A DNA stretch of 64,000 nucleotides from Triplophysa rosa (lineage: Eukaryota > Chordata > Actinopteri > Cypriniformes > Nemacheilidae), in the NCBI RefSeq assembly GCF_024868665.1, contig NC_079913.1, positions 10,642,895 to 10,706,894 on the forward strand, given 5' to 3'. Shown in pieces: positions 45,153 through 56,556 of the stretch; within the stretch, counting starts at the first letter, position 1, and each line of letters starts with the position of its first letter. The notes below the pieces were generated by a model that saw only the letters and a list, made by a program, of their open reading frames with translations, searched no databases and had not been told where the DNA came from. The position numbers and the translations under genes were made by a program.

Positions 45153-47029
45153 TTAACAAAAGTCATTTTTAGAAGTAACATTTCAAATGTACTGTTGTTC
45201 TCTTCAAGGAAAATTATTGATAACCTATCTTGCACGCATGGGTGTACACAGTTTTGTTTTGTCAAAATGTCTTTAAAGAAACCTTAAAAAGTATAAATCC
45301 AGTCTGTCTTTCAACAACTAAATACTGTATTTGTGTCTTTGTTTGTACTTTATATCATTTCACGACCATCAGTTGCTTGCAGAAAAGTGCCTTAAAAGTG
45401 TCTTTTTTGCTGTCATGCATGACGCAAACTTACAATGTGAGATTCTGCAGGGCTGTGACAGAAAATCAAGGCTAATGGAAAAAAGAGAAAATGTAACAAA
45501 CGATTACACGTCACATTTCAACTTTCTGTTCCAGTAGAAATAATCTCACCAAAACTATTTGAAAAGCACGACTTTAAGAACAACTTTAAAACTCCAGAAG
45601 TGTTTCCTACTTTGTGTTCCTTATGCATCAGATGTTCCGCTAACGGTTTGTAGATGTCATATCTGAGGACGAAGCAGCGGTCACACTTGACTTTTCATTC
45701 CATTGACTTCCATACGCATGTTAATTTGAATTTCGCTGCCTTGCAAAGTTCAATTTTTGTGAAGGCTGACCTGCAAATTCGCGTCACGTGAGTGCGTGAG
45801 ACCAATAGAAGATCAAAACGTCACAGCGTGACCTCTCGGTACAGGGAATGTCAAAACTGGAGGAATCGCTCCCGCTCTTTTTCATACCACCGTCCAAACA
45901 AATTTCAGATGCTTAAAGTGAAGTCTGACCGCGGCATGAGACTACCATCCCTAAGATTTAACCACTACACCGTACCATCCTCAACACAACTGTGGACAAT
46001 GCTGAAAACTTTGGGATTTAAACCTTAAATTTAAACCTAAAATGTTTTTCCAACCTAAAAAACCTCAAATCACTCCAGATTTCTACATTTAGCTAAACCC
46101 CAACACAATAATAATCACTTCAACATCCAGCAACTCTTAGAACTTCAACCTATAATATCCTACATTTAAAACTATTCAGAAATGTTCCGCTCGAAATCCA
46201 ACTTTCTTTTAAAAGGCTATTTGCTAAACATTTTCACTCACTGATGCTCTTTTTTGCTCCATCCCTTTTTTTCCAAAGAGGCAATTCTCTCTTTTTTGAA
46301 TGAGAGGGGCAGCGGGTGAGACGATGGCTATTTGCGCTCGGGTTGACCTTTGGCCTCGCTGGATTCTGAATCGCAGTCACTCTCTCGGGTGGCCTGTCTA
46401 TAAAATGAGCCTATTTCATTGAGTTCTTGATGTCTGGGCACACTGATCTCTTTTCTCATTACACTTTACTTTAGAACAGAGAGCTCAATTGAAAAAGGAG
46501 AAGACAGAGAATGTGTTTTAGAAGCACAGATGGGACCTAAGACGAAAAATGCACCCAATTGATTTTACTGAGTCGCACACCGGGGCGTCAAACATGGCGT
46601 GGCCTTACAAAAAAAGCAATTGAAACGTAAAATAATTGTCTACAAATCAACAATGCGTTGAAAAAGAAGCTAAACGGTGTATAATTTGTTAATTGCCTGT
46701 AATTGCACCTATTACACTACAGCGAAAACATTACAAAGAGATTCCTGGAATGATACTCAATGGGTATAGAAAGTCCTGTACAAAGTAGTAAATAAACAGC
46801 AAAACACCAGCCAAAAACACGGCTCTTGTTTAAAATGTACGCTGACATTTTTACAGAGCTTGCATTGCGATACCATCTGTTAAGAGTTCTCTACAAAACT
46901 ACAGAGCTTTGTTATTTAACTGCATTGCTAGTTCACAACAACACCACAAAATGAAGCCAGACCATTATGATGGCATTGGGTAAACAGCGTATTCAATTTT
47001 TAACATGCCTCAGGGAAATGTGTTCATTA
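45152..47029 (+). repeat. Locus 1, 1.88-kb segment duplicated in inverted orientation
   Basis: Pairs base for base with 52092-53969 (coordinates sum to 99121, no net insertion or deletion). One difference was noticed (45164 C against A in the partner). The right limit is unknown because the partner begins directly after the N at 52091. Short open frames within it are identical in both copies but resemble no known protein. Confidence 0.93.
45676..45933. mobile_element. Harbinger-like MITE inside the duplicated segment
   Basis: Left 'agcggtcacacttgactttt' and right 'aagtgaagtctgaccgc' are inverted. Its 'cattgacttccat' interior resembles the element at 38491. The inverted second copy lies at about 53188-53445. 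Confidence 0.6.
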
Positions 47030-47310
47030 TTTAAGGGTAAAGTCGGTCTTTTTATCTGTTAAAATACTTAACCAGTTTATTATGCAGAGACAACTTTAAT
47101 ATTGATCAAAAAAATGATATTCCCAAAGTGTTAAAACATGGTGGCGTCATCAAAACATTGCAGTGTTTGTTGCTGCATGTATCCAAAGATAATATATATT
47201 AACAAGATGCGCTTTTACATTCCGATACTGTATGCAGTTTTACCTTGAAAGTATATTTGTTATCAATCTCACAATGGAAAATGAAACCATGTCTGTAACA
47301 ATCTTCCTTT

Positions 47311-47949
47311 TAGTTCACCTCAAAATGAAAAACCTCTTTCATCATTTACTCATCCTGTCATTATAAACCTGCATGACTTTCTTTCTTCTGCAGAACACAA
47401 ATAAAGATATTTTGAAGAATGTTAGTAACCAAACAACACTGGTCCCCTTTGACTTCCAATGTATGGTGCATTAGTTATTATAGTTTTGATTTTAGTTTTA
47501 TTAAGTTTAATTCATATTTTAAATTAGCTTTTATTTTTAGATTTTTAGTTTTTATGTTAATTTAGGTTGTTTTAGCAATTTTGGTGTATACTTTTGTCAA
47601 TTTACTTGTTTATTTTTTATGTTGCTATATAAGATGAATTAATTTTTGTTTATTATCATAATTTTAGTGCTTTAAACTTAGTTCAGTTTATTTTGAATCA
47701 ACATTTCAATTTTCTGTTTAGTTTAAGTTTTTGCAATCATTTTTTAGGTCAATATTTTATTTGATTTCAACGAACAGAAACGTTTTCAAAATTTTAATTG
47801 TAATGAACTAAAATAACCTTGATATGGTCACAAAACCACGAAGACATTTCTCAAAATATCTTGTTTTGTGTTTCACAGTAGAAAGAGGGTTTACAACCAC
47901 ATGAGGATGAATTAATGATGACAGAATTTTTATTTTGGGGCGAACTATT
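47311..47949. mobile_element. 'agttcaccc'-family MITE split by a retroposon-like insertion
   Basis: Left half 'tagttcacctcaaaatga' ... 'ctttcttctgcagaacacaa' ... 'ggtccccttt'; right half 'acatttctcaaaatatcttg' ... 'gaatttttattttggggcga'. They are separated by 47468-47822. Confidence 0.72.
47468..47822 (-). mobile_element. T-rich insertion with 6-bp target duplication
   Basis: About 355 bp bounded by 'tatggt' on both sides (47462-47467, 47823-47828). The plus strand is T-rich ('tttttagatttttagttttt') and ends 'gaactaaaataaccttga'. Read on the minus strand it ends in an A-rich 'aaaactaaaa' tail, consistent with a retroposon inserted in minus orientation. Family unknown. Confidence 0.6.
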
Positions 47950-48680
47950 GTAAATGCACTGTAAATACATTTATGTCATCTCTAAACATCATAACATTTT
48001 TTTGGGGGGTGAACTATCCCTTTTCAAGTATTCCTATTGTAATACTTAGAAAAGAAAAAACTGGTATACCTACAATATGAATGGTATTACAGCCAAGCCC
48101 AGGTCATTATGGTATCTCAAAGAGAACAGATAACCCTAATAAAATGTTTGACTTCTGCGTCTTCATTCTCCATTACAGAGTGCACACCCATATTTACACA
48201 ACCTTCAAAACTTCTGATGATATTTTCAGTGTTTTCCAAAGTCGTACACCTGGCACACCGTCTGATCCACATTTGTGTCTTATGTGTTTTACGATCATCT
48301 TTTTATCTTGCATACACTACTCTTCCATAATATAAATCTTCAGAGGGTTTAGGCTGCATTAGTTAGATCAACCGGAACCAAAAACACAACTGATGTACTT
48401 GTTGCATCAAAGAGTACAGAACAGTACTCTACTCTCAGCCAGTCTTGTCTCATTGTTCCAAGGTTACCACAGCGAGCAGGATGCAGTTCATGGCCTGACC
48501 TGATGGTAGAGCGGAGAATGGGAAGTGGGGACCTGACAAGAGCTGAGATGATAGAGCTGGATAAAGAAGGACGCGGTCTCTTGACATGTCTTCACCACAA
48601 AACTTCAAATGCTATTAGATTATTAATGATAATCTTAAACTATAATTTATTTTATTATTAAGTTTATTTATTTTATTTAG

Positions 48681-49265
48681 CCTTGTTGTGCAAGCTCTCT
48701 GGAGCTTGTGCAGAGGCAGCAGCTTTTGCCAGAGGGGAACTGGAATCCCCTGGTTGGGCCTGGGTTCTCCTGAGGTTTTTTTTCTCGATTAGAGTTTTGG
48801 GTTCCTCGCCACCGTTTGCATACTGTTTTTGCACTATCTGCCTGACCGGGGGGGCTGCTTTAGAATTCTTAAAGTTTTACTTAATTAATATTGCATATAG
48901 GAATTTATATCTGTTATATTTGACCTGTGCTTCTCTCTCCTTTATCCTAAATGTGTGCTCTCACTGAGCGTGTGTGTGTGTGCGTACTTGTCTGTGTACG
49001 TACGTGTGTGTATGTGTGTGTGTGTGTGCTGTCCGTGTGTGTGTGTGTGTCTCTAGTGTCTCGTGTGTGTTGGTGCGTGTGCGTGTTGTGTGTGTGGAGT
49101 GTTTTGTGTGTGGGTGTGTCTGTCTTCTGTGTTTTCAACCTTTTCTTGTTTTTGCAGGTACAACTTTCGATTGTTTTGCTTGTAGTCATTGTGTCTCATG
49201 TACAGCTGCTTGTAACAATGAAAATTGTAAAAGCGCTATATAAATAAAGTTGAGTTGAGTTGAGT
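48681..49265 (+). mobile_element. L2-like LINE 3' region with GT microsatellite
   Basis: Shares 'ggttctcctgaggttttttt' and 'gggttcctcgccac' with 27211-27521. It ends 'gtacagctgcttgtaacaat', 'aaaagcgctatataaataaa' and a 'gttgagttgagt' repeat, the usual 3' end of L2-like fish elements. A (GT)n run (48966-49115) has expanded inside it. No reverse transcriptase remains. Confidence 0.72.
48966..49115 (+). repeat. Interrupted (GT)n microsatellite
   Basis: About 150 bp dominated by 'gtgtgtgtg' runs with 'cgtacgtg', 'ctgtccgtg' and 'ctctagtgtctcgtg' interruptions. The Cys/Val-rich open frames here are artefacts. Confidence 0.92.
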
Positions 49266-50054
49266 AACAATGGAGCATCTTCTGCTCCACGGCAGCTTAT
49301 CTGCTCTGCCCAGCCTGTTCTTCCATATAGACTACATTTGGCACTTGGTCGGCCCATGTCATAAGACCCTAACATAAATTGGAAGCGCTCTAAAGCAATA
49401 AAGAAATTTCAGTTTACAGCCAGTCCGACACGTACTGAAGTCCCCTGCGGATAATGGCCTGCCGTCACATGAGGCCAGACGGTCTGTAAATAAAGTCCCG
49501 TCGTCTGTGCCATGCCAGAATACGCCAAGCCAATAAAAATTTAAAGGTCAGGATGGATTCAGTCTTGGTCCCTAGAGTTATGCCTGCTATGAGGCAAACT
49601 GGTGCAATGCTACAGTACATCAAATCTGTTAACTGATAGACCAATAAACACTGACTTGTACGATACCAAATCAGACAGACAAGCAGACAAACACACACTG
49701 TGGTAAGAGGTGGGAGTGCCAGGGCCTGTGGCAAGCGTTCACAATGCATTAGTGTGACGTTTGCTGCTGTGAAACTTTGCCATTTTCTTAAAGGTCTCTT
49801 GTGTGGTGCTCTGCACATAGTGAAAGATTCATTTTTCGTGGGATATATTATGTGTTAAAAAACACCGAAATAAAACGTCTTGTTGTCAAGTTATTATTAG
49901 TTTAACACTACGCATTAGAATTATTATACTGTATATTTTATGATAATTATTATTATGATTTTTATAATCATCAGAAAATCATTTTATTAATACGGTTTTA
50001 TTATTAATTATTTTATGATTAGATGTCATCATTAGTTGTAGTACATGTATAGGG

Positions 50055-50126
50055 ATAGTTCACCCCAAAATAAAAATTCAGTCGCCATTTACTCATCCTC
50101 ATGTCGTTCAAAACCTGTATATGAGT
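50055..50126 (+). mobile_element. Left half of an 'agttcaccc' MITE (interrupted)
   Basis: 'agttcaccccaaaataaaaa', 'ttcagtcgccatttactcat' and 'gttcaaaacctgtatatgag', then an abrupt switch to the permuted duplication at CTAA (50127-50130). The complementary half resumes at 53969, continuing with 'cttctgtgtaacacaaaaga'. Confidence 0.72.
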
Positions 50127-50130
50127 CTAA

Positions 50131-50222
50131 CAAGGAGTACACAACCGCACAAATGCCCTCAAATCTAAAAGAGACACATTTGTTATGCATACAATCGTAA
50201 TTGACTTGCCCTCTTTGTTTTG
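50131..50222 (-). repeat. Locus 2, inverted copy of 45061-45152
   Basis: Exact reverse complement of 45061-45152 over 92 bp (coordinates sum to 95283). It is preceded by CTAA where locus 1 has TTAA, and followed by a single N. In locus 1 this sequence lies on the other side of the TTAA from its neighbour, so the order is permuted. Confidence 0.92.
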
Positions 50223-50223
50223 N
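50223..50223. other. Assembly gap placeholder (N)
   Basis: A single N. To the left the sequence matches 45061 onward; to the right it jumps to a sequence matching 53604 onward. It marks a contig join rather than one unknown base. Confidence 0.85.
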
Positions 50224-52090
50224 AATGTGACGTGTAATCGTTTGTTACATTTTCTCTTTTTTCCATTAGCCTTGATTTTCTGTCACAGCCCTGCAGAATC
50301 TCACATTGTAAGTTTGCGTCATGCATGACAGCAAAAAAGACACTTTTAAGGCACTTTTCTGCAAGCAACTGATGGTCGTGAAATGATATAAAGTACAAAC
50401 AAAGACACAAATACAGTATTTAGTTGTTGAAAGACAGACTGGATTTATACTTTTTAAGGTTTCTTTAAAGACATTTTGACAAAACAAAACTGTGTACACC
50501 CATGCGTGCAAGATAGGTTATCAATAATTTTCCTTGAAGAGAACAACAGTACATTTGAAATGTTACTTCTAAAAATTACTTTTGTTAACTTCTGTGTAAC
50601 ACAAAAGAAGATATTTTGAGAAATGGTTTTGTGTCCATACAAAGGAAGTCAATGGGGGCCAATGTTGTTAAGACAAATAAATTCTGTTTACACACGAGAT
50701 GTTATTCATCGTGAAGACTATTTAGAGTGTTTCTTCATTTGAACCAATTTCAAGTCATGATATTGCATTTGTACAGTAGCTATTAAAACTCTCCAGTAAA
50801 CCAAGCCAAATGTTTTACGCTTTCAAAGATCATTATATTGTGGTAAAAAAAACGCTCCCACACGTTGTACTTCTCTCTTAGCTCCTTTTCTCACTTTCTC
50901 ACCCTACTCCTTTTTTTAGTTCTCAGTATTTATAGGCACAATCATTTTCACGTTGTTCAAGACTTTCCTTTTCTTTTATAAAAATGTTTTGTAAATTCCA
51001 CATAAATCTGTACACTACATTCCAAATCTTCTATAGTCATATGATAGGAACAGACAAAGTCAAAGCTCTTAAACCTCATTCACAATCGTGTTCAGACTGA
51101 AAATGGGATCTTGAAACATTCTCTAAAAACAATAATAAACATTAAACATACAGTGTGGCTTAACCCTTAGAACAACATGTTATCTTTGGGTTAACTATCC
51201 CATGAAATCTGAATTATGCTTATTTTTGCACCACCTTTGTTACAGTTCATATTCTCTATCTCCCCTTATACATTTTTTTTTTGTAGTATTGTAGGATATT
51301 GTGCAATAGCCTGTCCGCACATCCACACCTCTGTCACAGTTGGCTAGCTATAGGAAGGGTTCATTGAAATATGGATTCTGAACGGTGTCGTCTCTACTGC
51401 AGAAGAATGCTGGAAGAGAGCCATGCAAAGATAAATGAGCATGACTGAGTTATAGAGAGAGTATGCGTGCAAGGTGATACAATGAAATGTTTTACACATA
51501 CGCAATGCAAAGAGTTGCAGCATCCAGCAAGTGAAAATATGTTTTACATGTTTAAATGGAACATTTAAGCAATGCAATAAGTGACAGCAATATACTGTAG
51601 GTTTTGTATTTAATGTTAGTGCCTTAAAGCAATGCAATGCGCGGTAACATGTTTTCCATGTAAATGTGATGCTTTTAAAAAAACGTAATGAGAATAAGAA
51701 TATGCTATTGGCATATAAACTGAATTAAAATATACTTTACATACAAAGCAAAGAGTTAGTCGCTCTCTTTTTTTCCGGTATACCTACAGTACATATATTT
51801 ATGCAATGTACATCTAACTAAAAGGAGATTGAGGCTGGTTAAATACCGTCCAGGGGCTGTGAGATCAGAAGTATAAACATTTTTTAAATGTGCATATAGC
51901 ATTATGCATAATGCAATGGTTAACAATAAAATAAGAATTTTAAGTTTGCATATGTTGTAATTTTGCATGTAGTTTTAGGTAGCAGAGAGGCAGATGAGAC
52001 TGAGAGAGATTAATGTGAAACGTATGTTGATTATATCAATTTCAGTTTGACTATAGCTCAAACTAATAATAATAACCAAACTTTAAGCAC
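50224..52090 (+). repeat. 1867-bp block duplicated at 53604-55470
   Basis: Constant offset of 3380 from end to end, so no net insertion or deletion. Five substitutions seen by eye (51192, 51269, 51475, 51884, 51961 against partner position +3380). It is bordered exactly by Ns on both sides and contained entirely in the downstream block, as expected for an allelic contig placed beside its homologue. Confidence 0.92.
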
Positions 52091-52091
52091 N
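52091..52091. other. Assembly gap placeholder (N)
   Basis: A single N between the end of the 1867-bp block and the start of the inverted copy of 45152-47029. Confidence 0.85.
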
Positions 52092-53969
52092 TAATGAACA
52101 CATTTCCCTGAGGCATGTTAAAAATTGAATACGCTGTTTACCCAATGCCATCATAATGGTCTGGCTTCATTTTGTGGTGTTGTTGTGAACTAGCAATGCA
52201 GTTAAATAACAAAGCTCTGTAGTTTTGTAGAGAACTCTTAACAGATGGTATCGCAATGCAAGCTCTGTAAAAATGTCAGCGTACATTTTAAACAAGAGCC
52301 GTGTTTTTGGCTGGTGTTTTGCTGTTTATTTACTACTTTGTACAGGACTTTCTATACCCATTGAGTATCATTCCAGGAATCTCTTTGTAATGTTTTCGCT
52401 GTAGTGTAATAGGTGCAATTACAGGCAATTAACAAATTATACACCGTTTAGCTTCTTTTTCAACGCATTGTTGATTTGTAGACAATTATTTTACGTTTCA
52501 ATTGCTTTTTTTGTAAGGCCACGCCATGTTTGACGCCCCGGTGTGCGACTCAGTAAAATCAATTGGGTGCATTTTTCGTCTTAGGTCCCATCTGTGCTTC
52601 TAAAACACATTCTCTGTCTTCTCCTTTTTCAATTGAGCTCTCTGTTCTAAAGTAAAGTGTAATGAGAAAAGAGATCAGTGTGCCCAGACATCAAGAACTC
52701 AATGAAATAGGCTCATTTTATAGACAGGCCACCCGAGAGAGTGACTGCGATTCAGAATCCAGCGAGGCCAAAGGTCAACCCGAGCGCAAATAGCCATCGT
52801 CTCACCCGCTGCCCCTCTCATTCAAAAAAGAGAGAATTGCCTCTTTGGAAAAAAAGGGATGGAGCAAAAAAGAGCATCAGTGAGTGAAAATGTTTAGCAA
52901 ATAGCCTTTTAAAAGAAAGTTGGATTTCGAGCGGAACATTTCTGAATAGTTTTAAATGTAGGATATTATAGGTTGAAGTTCTAAGAGTTGCTGGATGTTG
53001 AAGTGATTATTATTGTGTTGGGGTTTAGCTAAATGTAGAAATCTGGAGTGATTTGAGGTTTTTTAGGTTGGAAAAACATTTTAGGTTTAAATTTAAGGTT
53101 TAAATCCCAAAGTTTTCAGCATTGTCCACAGTTGTGTTGAGGATGGTACGGTGTAGTGGTTAAATCTTAGGGATGGTAGTCTCATGCCGCGGTCAGACTT
53201 CACTTTAAGCATCTGAAATTTGTTTGGACGGTGGTATGAAAAAGAGCGGGAGCGATTCCTCCAGTTTTGACATTCCCTGTACCGAGAGGTCACGCTGTGA
53301 CGTTTTGATCTTCTATTGGTCTCACGCACTCACGTGACGCGAATTTGCAGGTCAGCCTTCACAAAAATTGAACTTTGCAAGGCAGCGAAATTCAAATTAA
53401 CATGCGTATGGAAGTCAATGGAATGAAAAGTCAAGTGTGACCGCTGCTTCGTCCTCAGATATGACATCTACAAACCGTTAGCGGAACATCTGATGCATAA
53501 GGAACACAAAGTAGGAAACACTTCTGGAGTTTTAAAGTTGTTCTTAAAGTCGTGCTTTTCAAATAGTTTTGGTGAGATTATTTCTACTGGAACAGAAAGT
53601 TGAAATGTGACGTGTAATCGTTTGTTACATTTTCTCTTTTTTCCATTAGCCTTGATTTTCTGTCACAGCCCTGCAGAATCTCACATTGTAAGTTTGCGTC
53701 ATGCATGACAGCAAAAAAGACACTTTTAAGGCACTTTTCTGCAAGCAACTGATGGTCGTGAAATGATATAAAGTACAAACAAAGACACAAATACAGTATT
53801 TAGTTGTTGAAAGACAGACTGGATTTATACTTTTTAAGGTTTCTTTAAAGACATTTTGACAAAACAAAACTGTGTACACCCATGCGTGCAAGATAGGTTA
53901 TCAATAATTTTCCTTGAAGAGAACAACAGTACATTTGAAATGTTACTTCTAAAAATTACTTTTGTTAAC
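52092..53969 (-). repeat. Locus 2, inverted copy of 45152-47029
   Basis: Reverse complement of 45152-47029. Homology stops at 53969, immediately beyond the TTAA at 53965-53968, where the right half of the interrupted 'agttcaccc' MITE begins. Confidence 0.93.
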
Positions 53970-55470
53970 TTCTGTGTAACACAAAAGAAGATATTTTGAG
54001 AAATGGTTTTGTGTCCATACAAAGGAAGTCAATGGGGGCCAATGTTGTTAAGACAAATAAATTCTGTTTACACACGAGATGTTATTCATCGTGAAGACTA
54101 TTTAGAGTGTTTCTTCATTTGAACCAATTTCAAGTCATGATATTGCATTTGTACAGTAGCTATTAAAACTCTCCAGTAAACCAAGCCAAATGTTTTACGC
54201 TTTCAAAGATCATTATATTGTGGTAAAAAAAACGCTCCCACACGTTGTACTTCTCTCTTAGCTCCTTTTCTCACTTTCTCACCCTACTCCTTTTTTTAGT
54301 TCTCAGTATTTATAGGCACAATCATTTTCACGTTGTTCAAGACTTTCCTTTTCTTTTATAAAAATGTTTTGTAAATTCCACATAAATCTGTACACTACAT
54401 TCCAAATCTTCTATAGTCATATGATAGGAACAGACAAAGTCAAAGCTCTTAAACCTCATTCACAATCGTGTTCAGACTGAAAATGGGATCTTGAAACATT
54501 CTCTAAAAACAATAATAAACATTAAACATACAGTGTGGCTTAACCCTTAGAACAACATGTTATCTTTGGGTAAACTATCCCATGAAATCTGAATTATGCT
54601 TATTTTTGCACCACCTTTGTTACAGTTCATATTCTCTATCTCCCCTTAAACATTTTTTTTTTGTAGTATTGTAGGATATTGTGCAATAGCCTGTCCGCAC
54701 ATCCACACCTCTGTCACAGTTGGCTAGCTATAGGAAGGGTTCATTGAAATATGGATTCTGAACGGTGTCGTCTCTACTGCAGAAGAATGCTGGAAGAGAG
54801 CCATGCAAAGATAAATGAGCATGACTGAGTTATAGAGAGAGTATGCGTGCAAGGCGATACAATGAAATGTTTTACACATACGCAATGCAAAGAGTTGCAG
54901 CATCCAGCAAGTGAAAATATGTTTTACATGTTTAAATGGAACATTTAAGCAATGCAATAAGTGACAGCAATATACTGTAGGTTTTGTATTTAATGTTAGT
55001 GCCTTAAAGCAATGCAATGCGCGGTAACATGTTTTCCATGTAAATGTGATGCTTTTAAAAAAACGTAATGAGAATAAGAATATGCTATTGGCATATAAAC
55101 TGAATTAAAATATACTTTACATACAAAGCAAAGAGTTAGTCGCTCTCTTTTTTTCCGGTATACCTACAGTACATATATTTATGCAATGTACATCTAACTA
55201 AAAGGAGATTGAGGCTGGTTAAATACCGTCCAGGGGCTGTGAGATCAGAAGTATAAACATTTTATAAATGTGCATATAGCATTATGCATAATGCAATGGT
55301 TAACAATAAAATAAGAATTTTAAGTTTGCATATGTTGTAAGTTTGCATGTAGTTTTAGGTAGCAGAGAGGCAGATGAGACTGAGAGAGATTAATGTGAAA
55401 CGTATGTTGATTATATCAATTTCAGTTTGACTATAGCTCAAACTAATAATAATAACCAAACTTTAAGCAC
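53604..55470 (+). repeat. Partner of the 1867-bp block
   Basis: Continuous with 52092-53603 on its left and with unique sequence ('gatcgtattgcatactgcc') on its right, so this copy is probably the correctly placed one. It includes the last 366 bp of the inverted duplication, the right half of the interrupted MITE and about 1.4 kb of AT-rich intron. Confidence 0.9.
53969..54050 (+). mobile_element. Right half of the interrupted 'agttcaccc' MITE
   Basis: 'cttctgtgtaacacaaaaga', 'agatattttgagaaatgg' and 'ggaagtcaatgggggccaat' continue the element begun at 50055-50126. The same half also appears in the duplicate block from 50589. Confidence 0.7.
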
Positions 55471-56556
55471 GATCGTATTGCATACTGCCTTTCACAATAT
55501 TCAGCAAGTCATCACATTTTCCTTTAATATTGCGCAGCCCTAGTCCAGCGCAGAGGAAAATTAGATAACGATTCTTTTAACAATTAACTGTGTAACACAC
55601 ATAATTCTGATAAAGCAAACCTCATTAACCGCAACATCAGATAGTGACTCTCTTAACAATTCACTATACACACTAACTAACGCTCTGATGTACAGTACTA
55701 TAAAACCGTCTTAATTAAACCTTCCATATTCACCTCCATTTATATCAGTGCTAGAAGGTAAAGGCTTATTCATTCAATGAGCAAATATCCACAAGAAAAC
55801 AGTCTGACGCAACTAAAAAAGCTTTTCAAGTTTATAAGTTGTATTTTATGTTTCATGTTGAAGTTTGATGCTGTAAATTGTTTTCTCGTAGTTTCACTAC
55901 AGGAAAAAAGCACTATGTTACATAAACTAATGTAAAGAATTTGTAAGTTACATAATTCAGTAGAGTATTTTGCATCACATTAGCCAAGCATGTGTCTACT
56001 TTAGTACACTAGTTTAAATGATGTGTAGCTTAAAGCTTGACAAATTTCAAGAGCCAAGAACACCCCAAGAACCACATATGAAACTTTCGCCCTCTAATCT
56101 CTATTTCGTCTCTCAGGATCCCCCCAGTACCTGTGCCCTGAACACGCGATGGCAATAAAAGCTCTGAACTTTAGCTGTAGAGCGTAGGGAGCAAAACTCC
56201 CGTAACATATTTTTTTAATGAAGACTAAGGTTCAGTTAAAGGTGAAGTGACAGGTCAGATAGATGTGACATGTCACACGATAAAAGATTTTAGGACGCCA
56301 ACGGAAGCTGAAGCTTAATGGTACAGCAATGTGCTTCTCTAACTGGCAAACTACTATATGTGCTTAGAGGTATAAGATCGCATCAATAGATAATCTACCT
56401 GAACGTAAACTATTTTTAAAACAGTCTTGTATTATCCTATGGTTTAAGCTACAGTACACTTAAAGCAAACCAATGACTGTACACCGTCTGATGGATGGTC
56501 GTTTTGAGTAAGCTGGTATATTCGTGATTTGGCTTTGGCCAGGTATTCTCACAGAC

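Noticed and set aside
45331..46028. Open frames preserved identically in the inverted copy (53093-53790)
   Set aside because: Identity follows from the near-identical duplication and does not show selection. One frame runs through a Harbinger-like MITE.
48947..49247. Several overlapping Cys/Val or His/Thr-rich frames
   Set aside because: Translation of the (GT)n run within the L2-like repeat.
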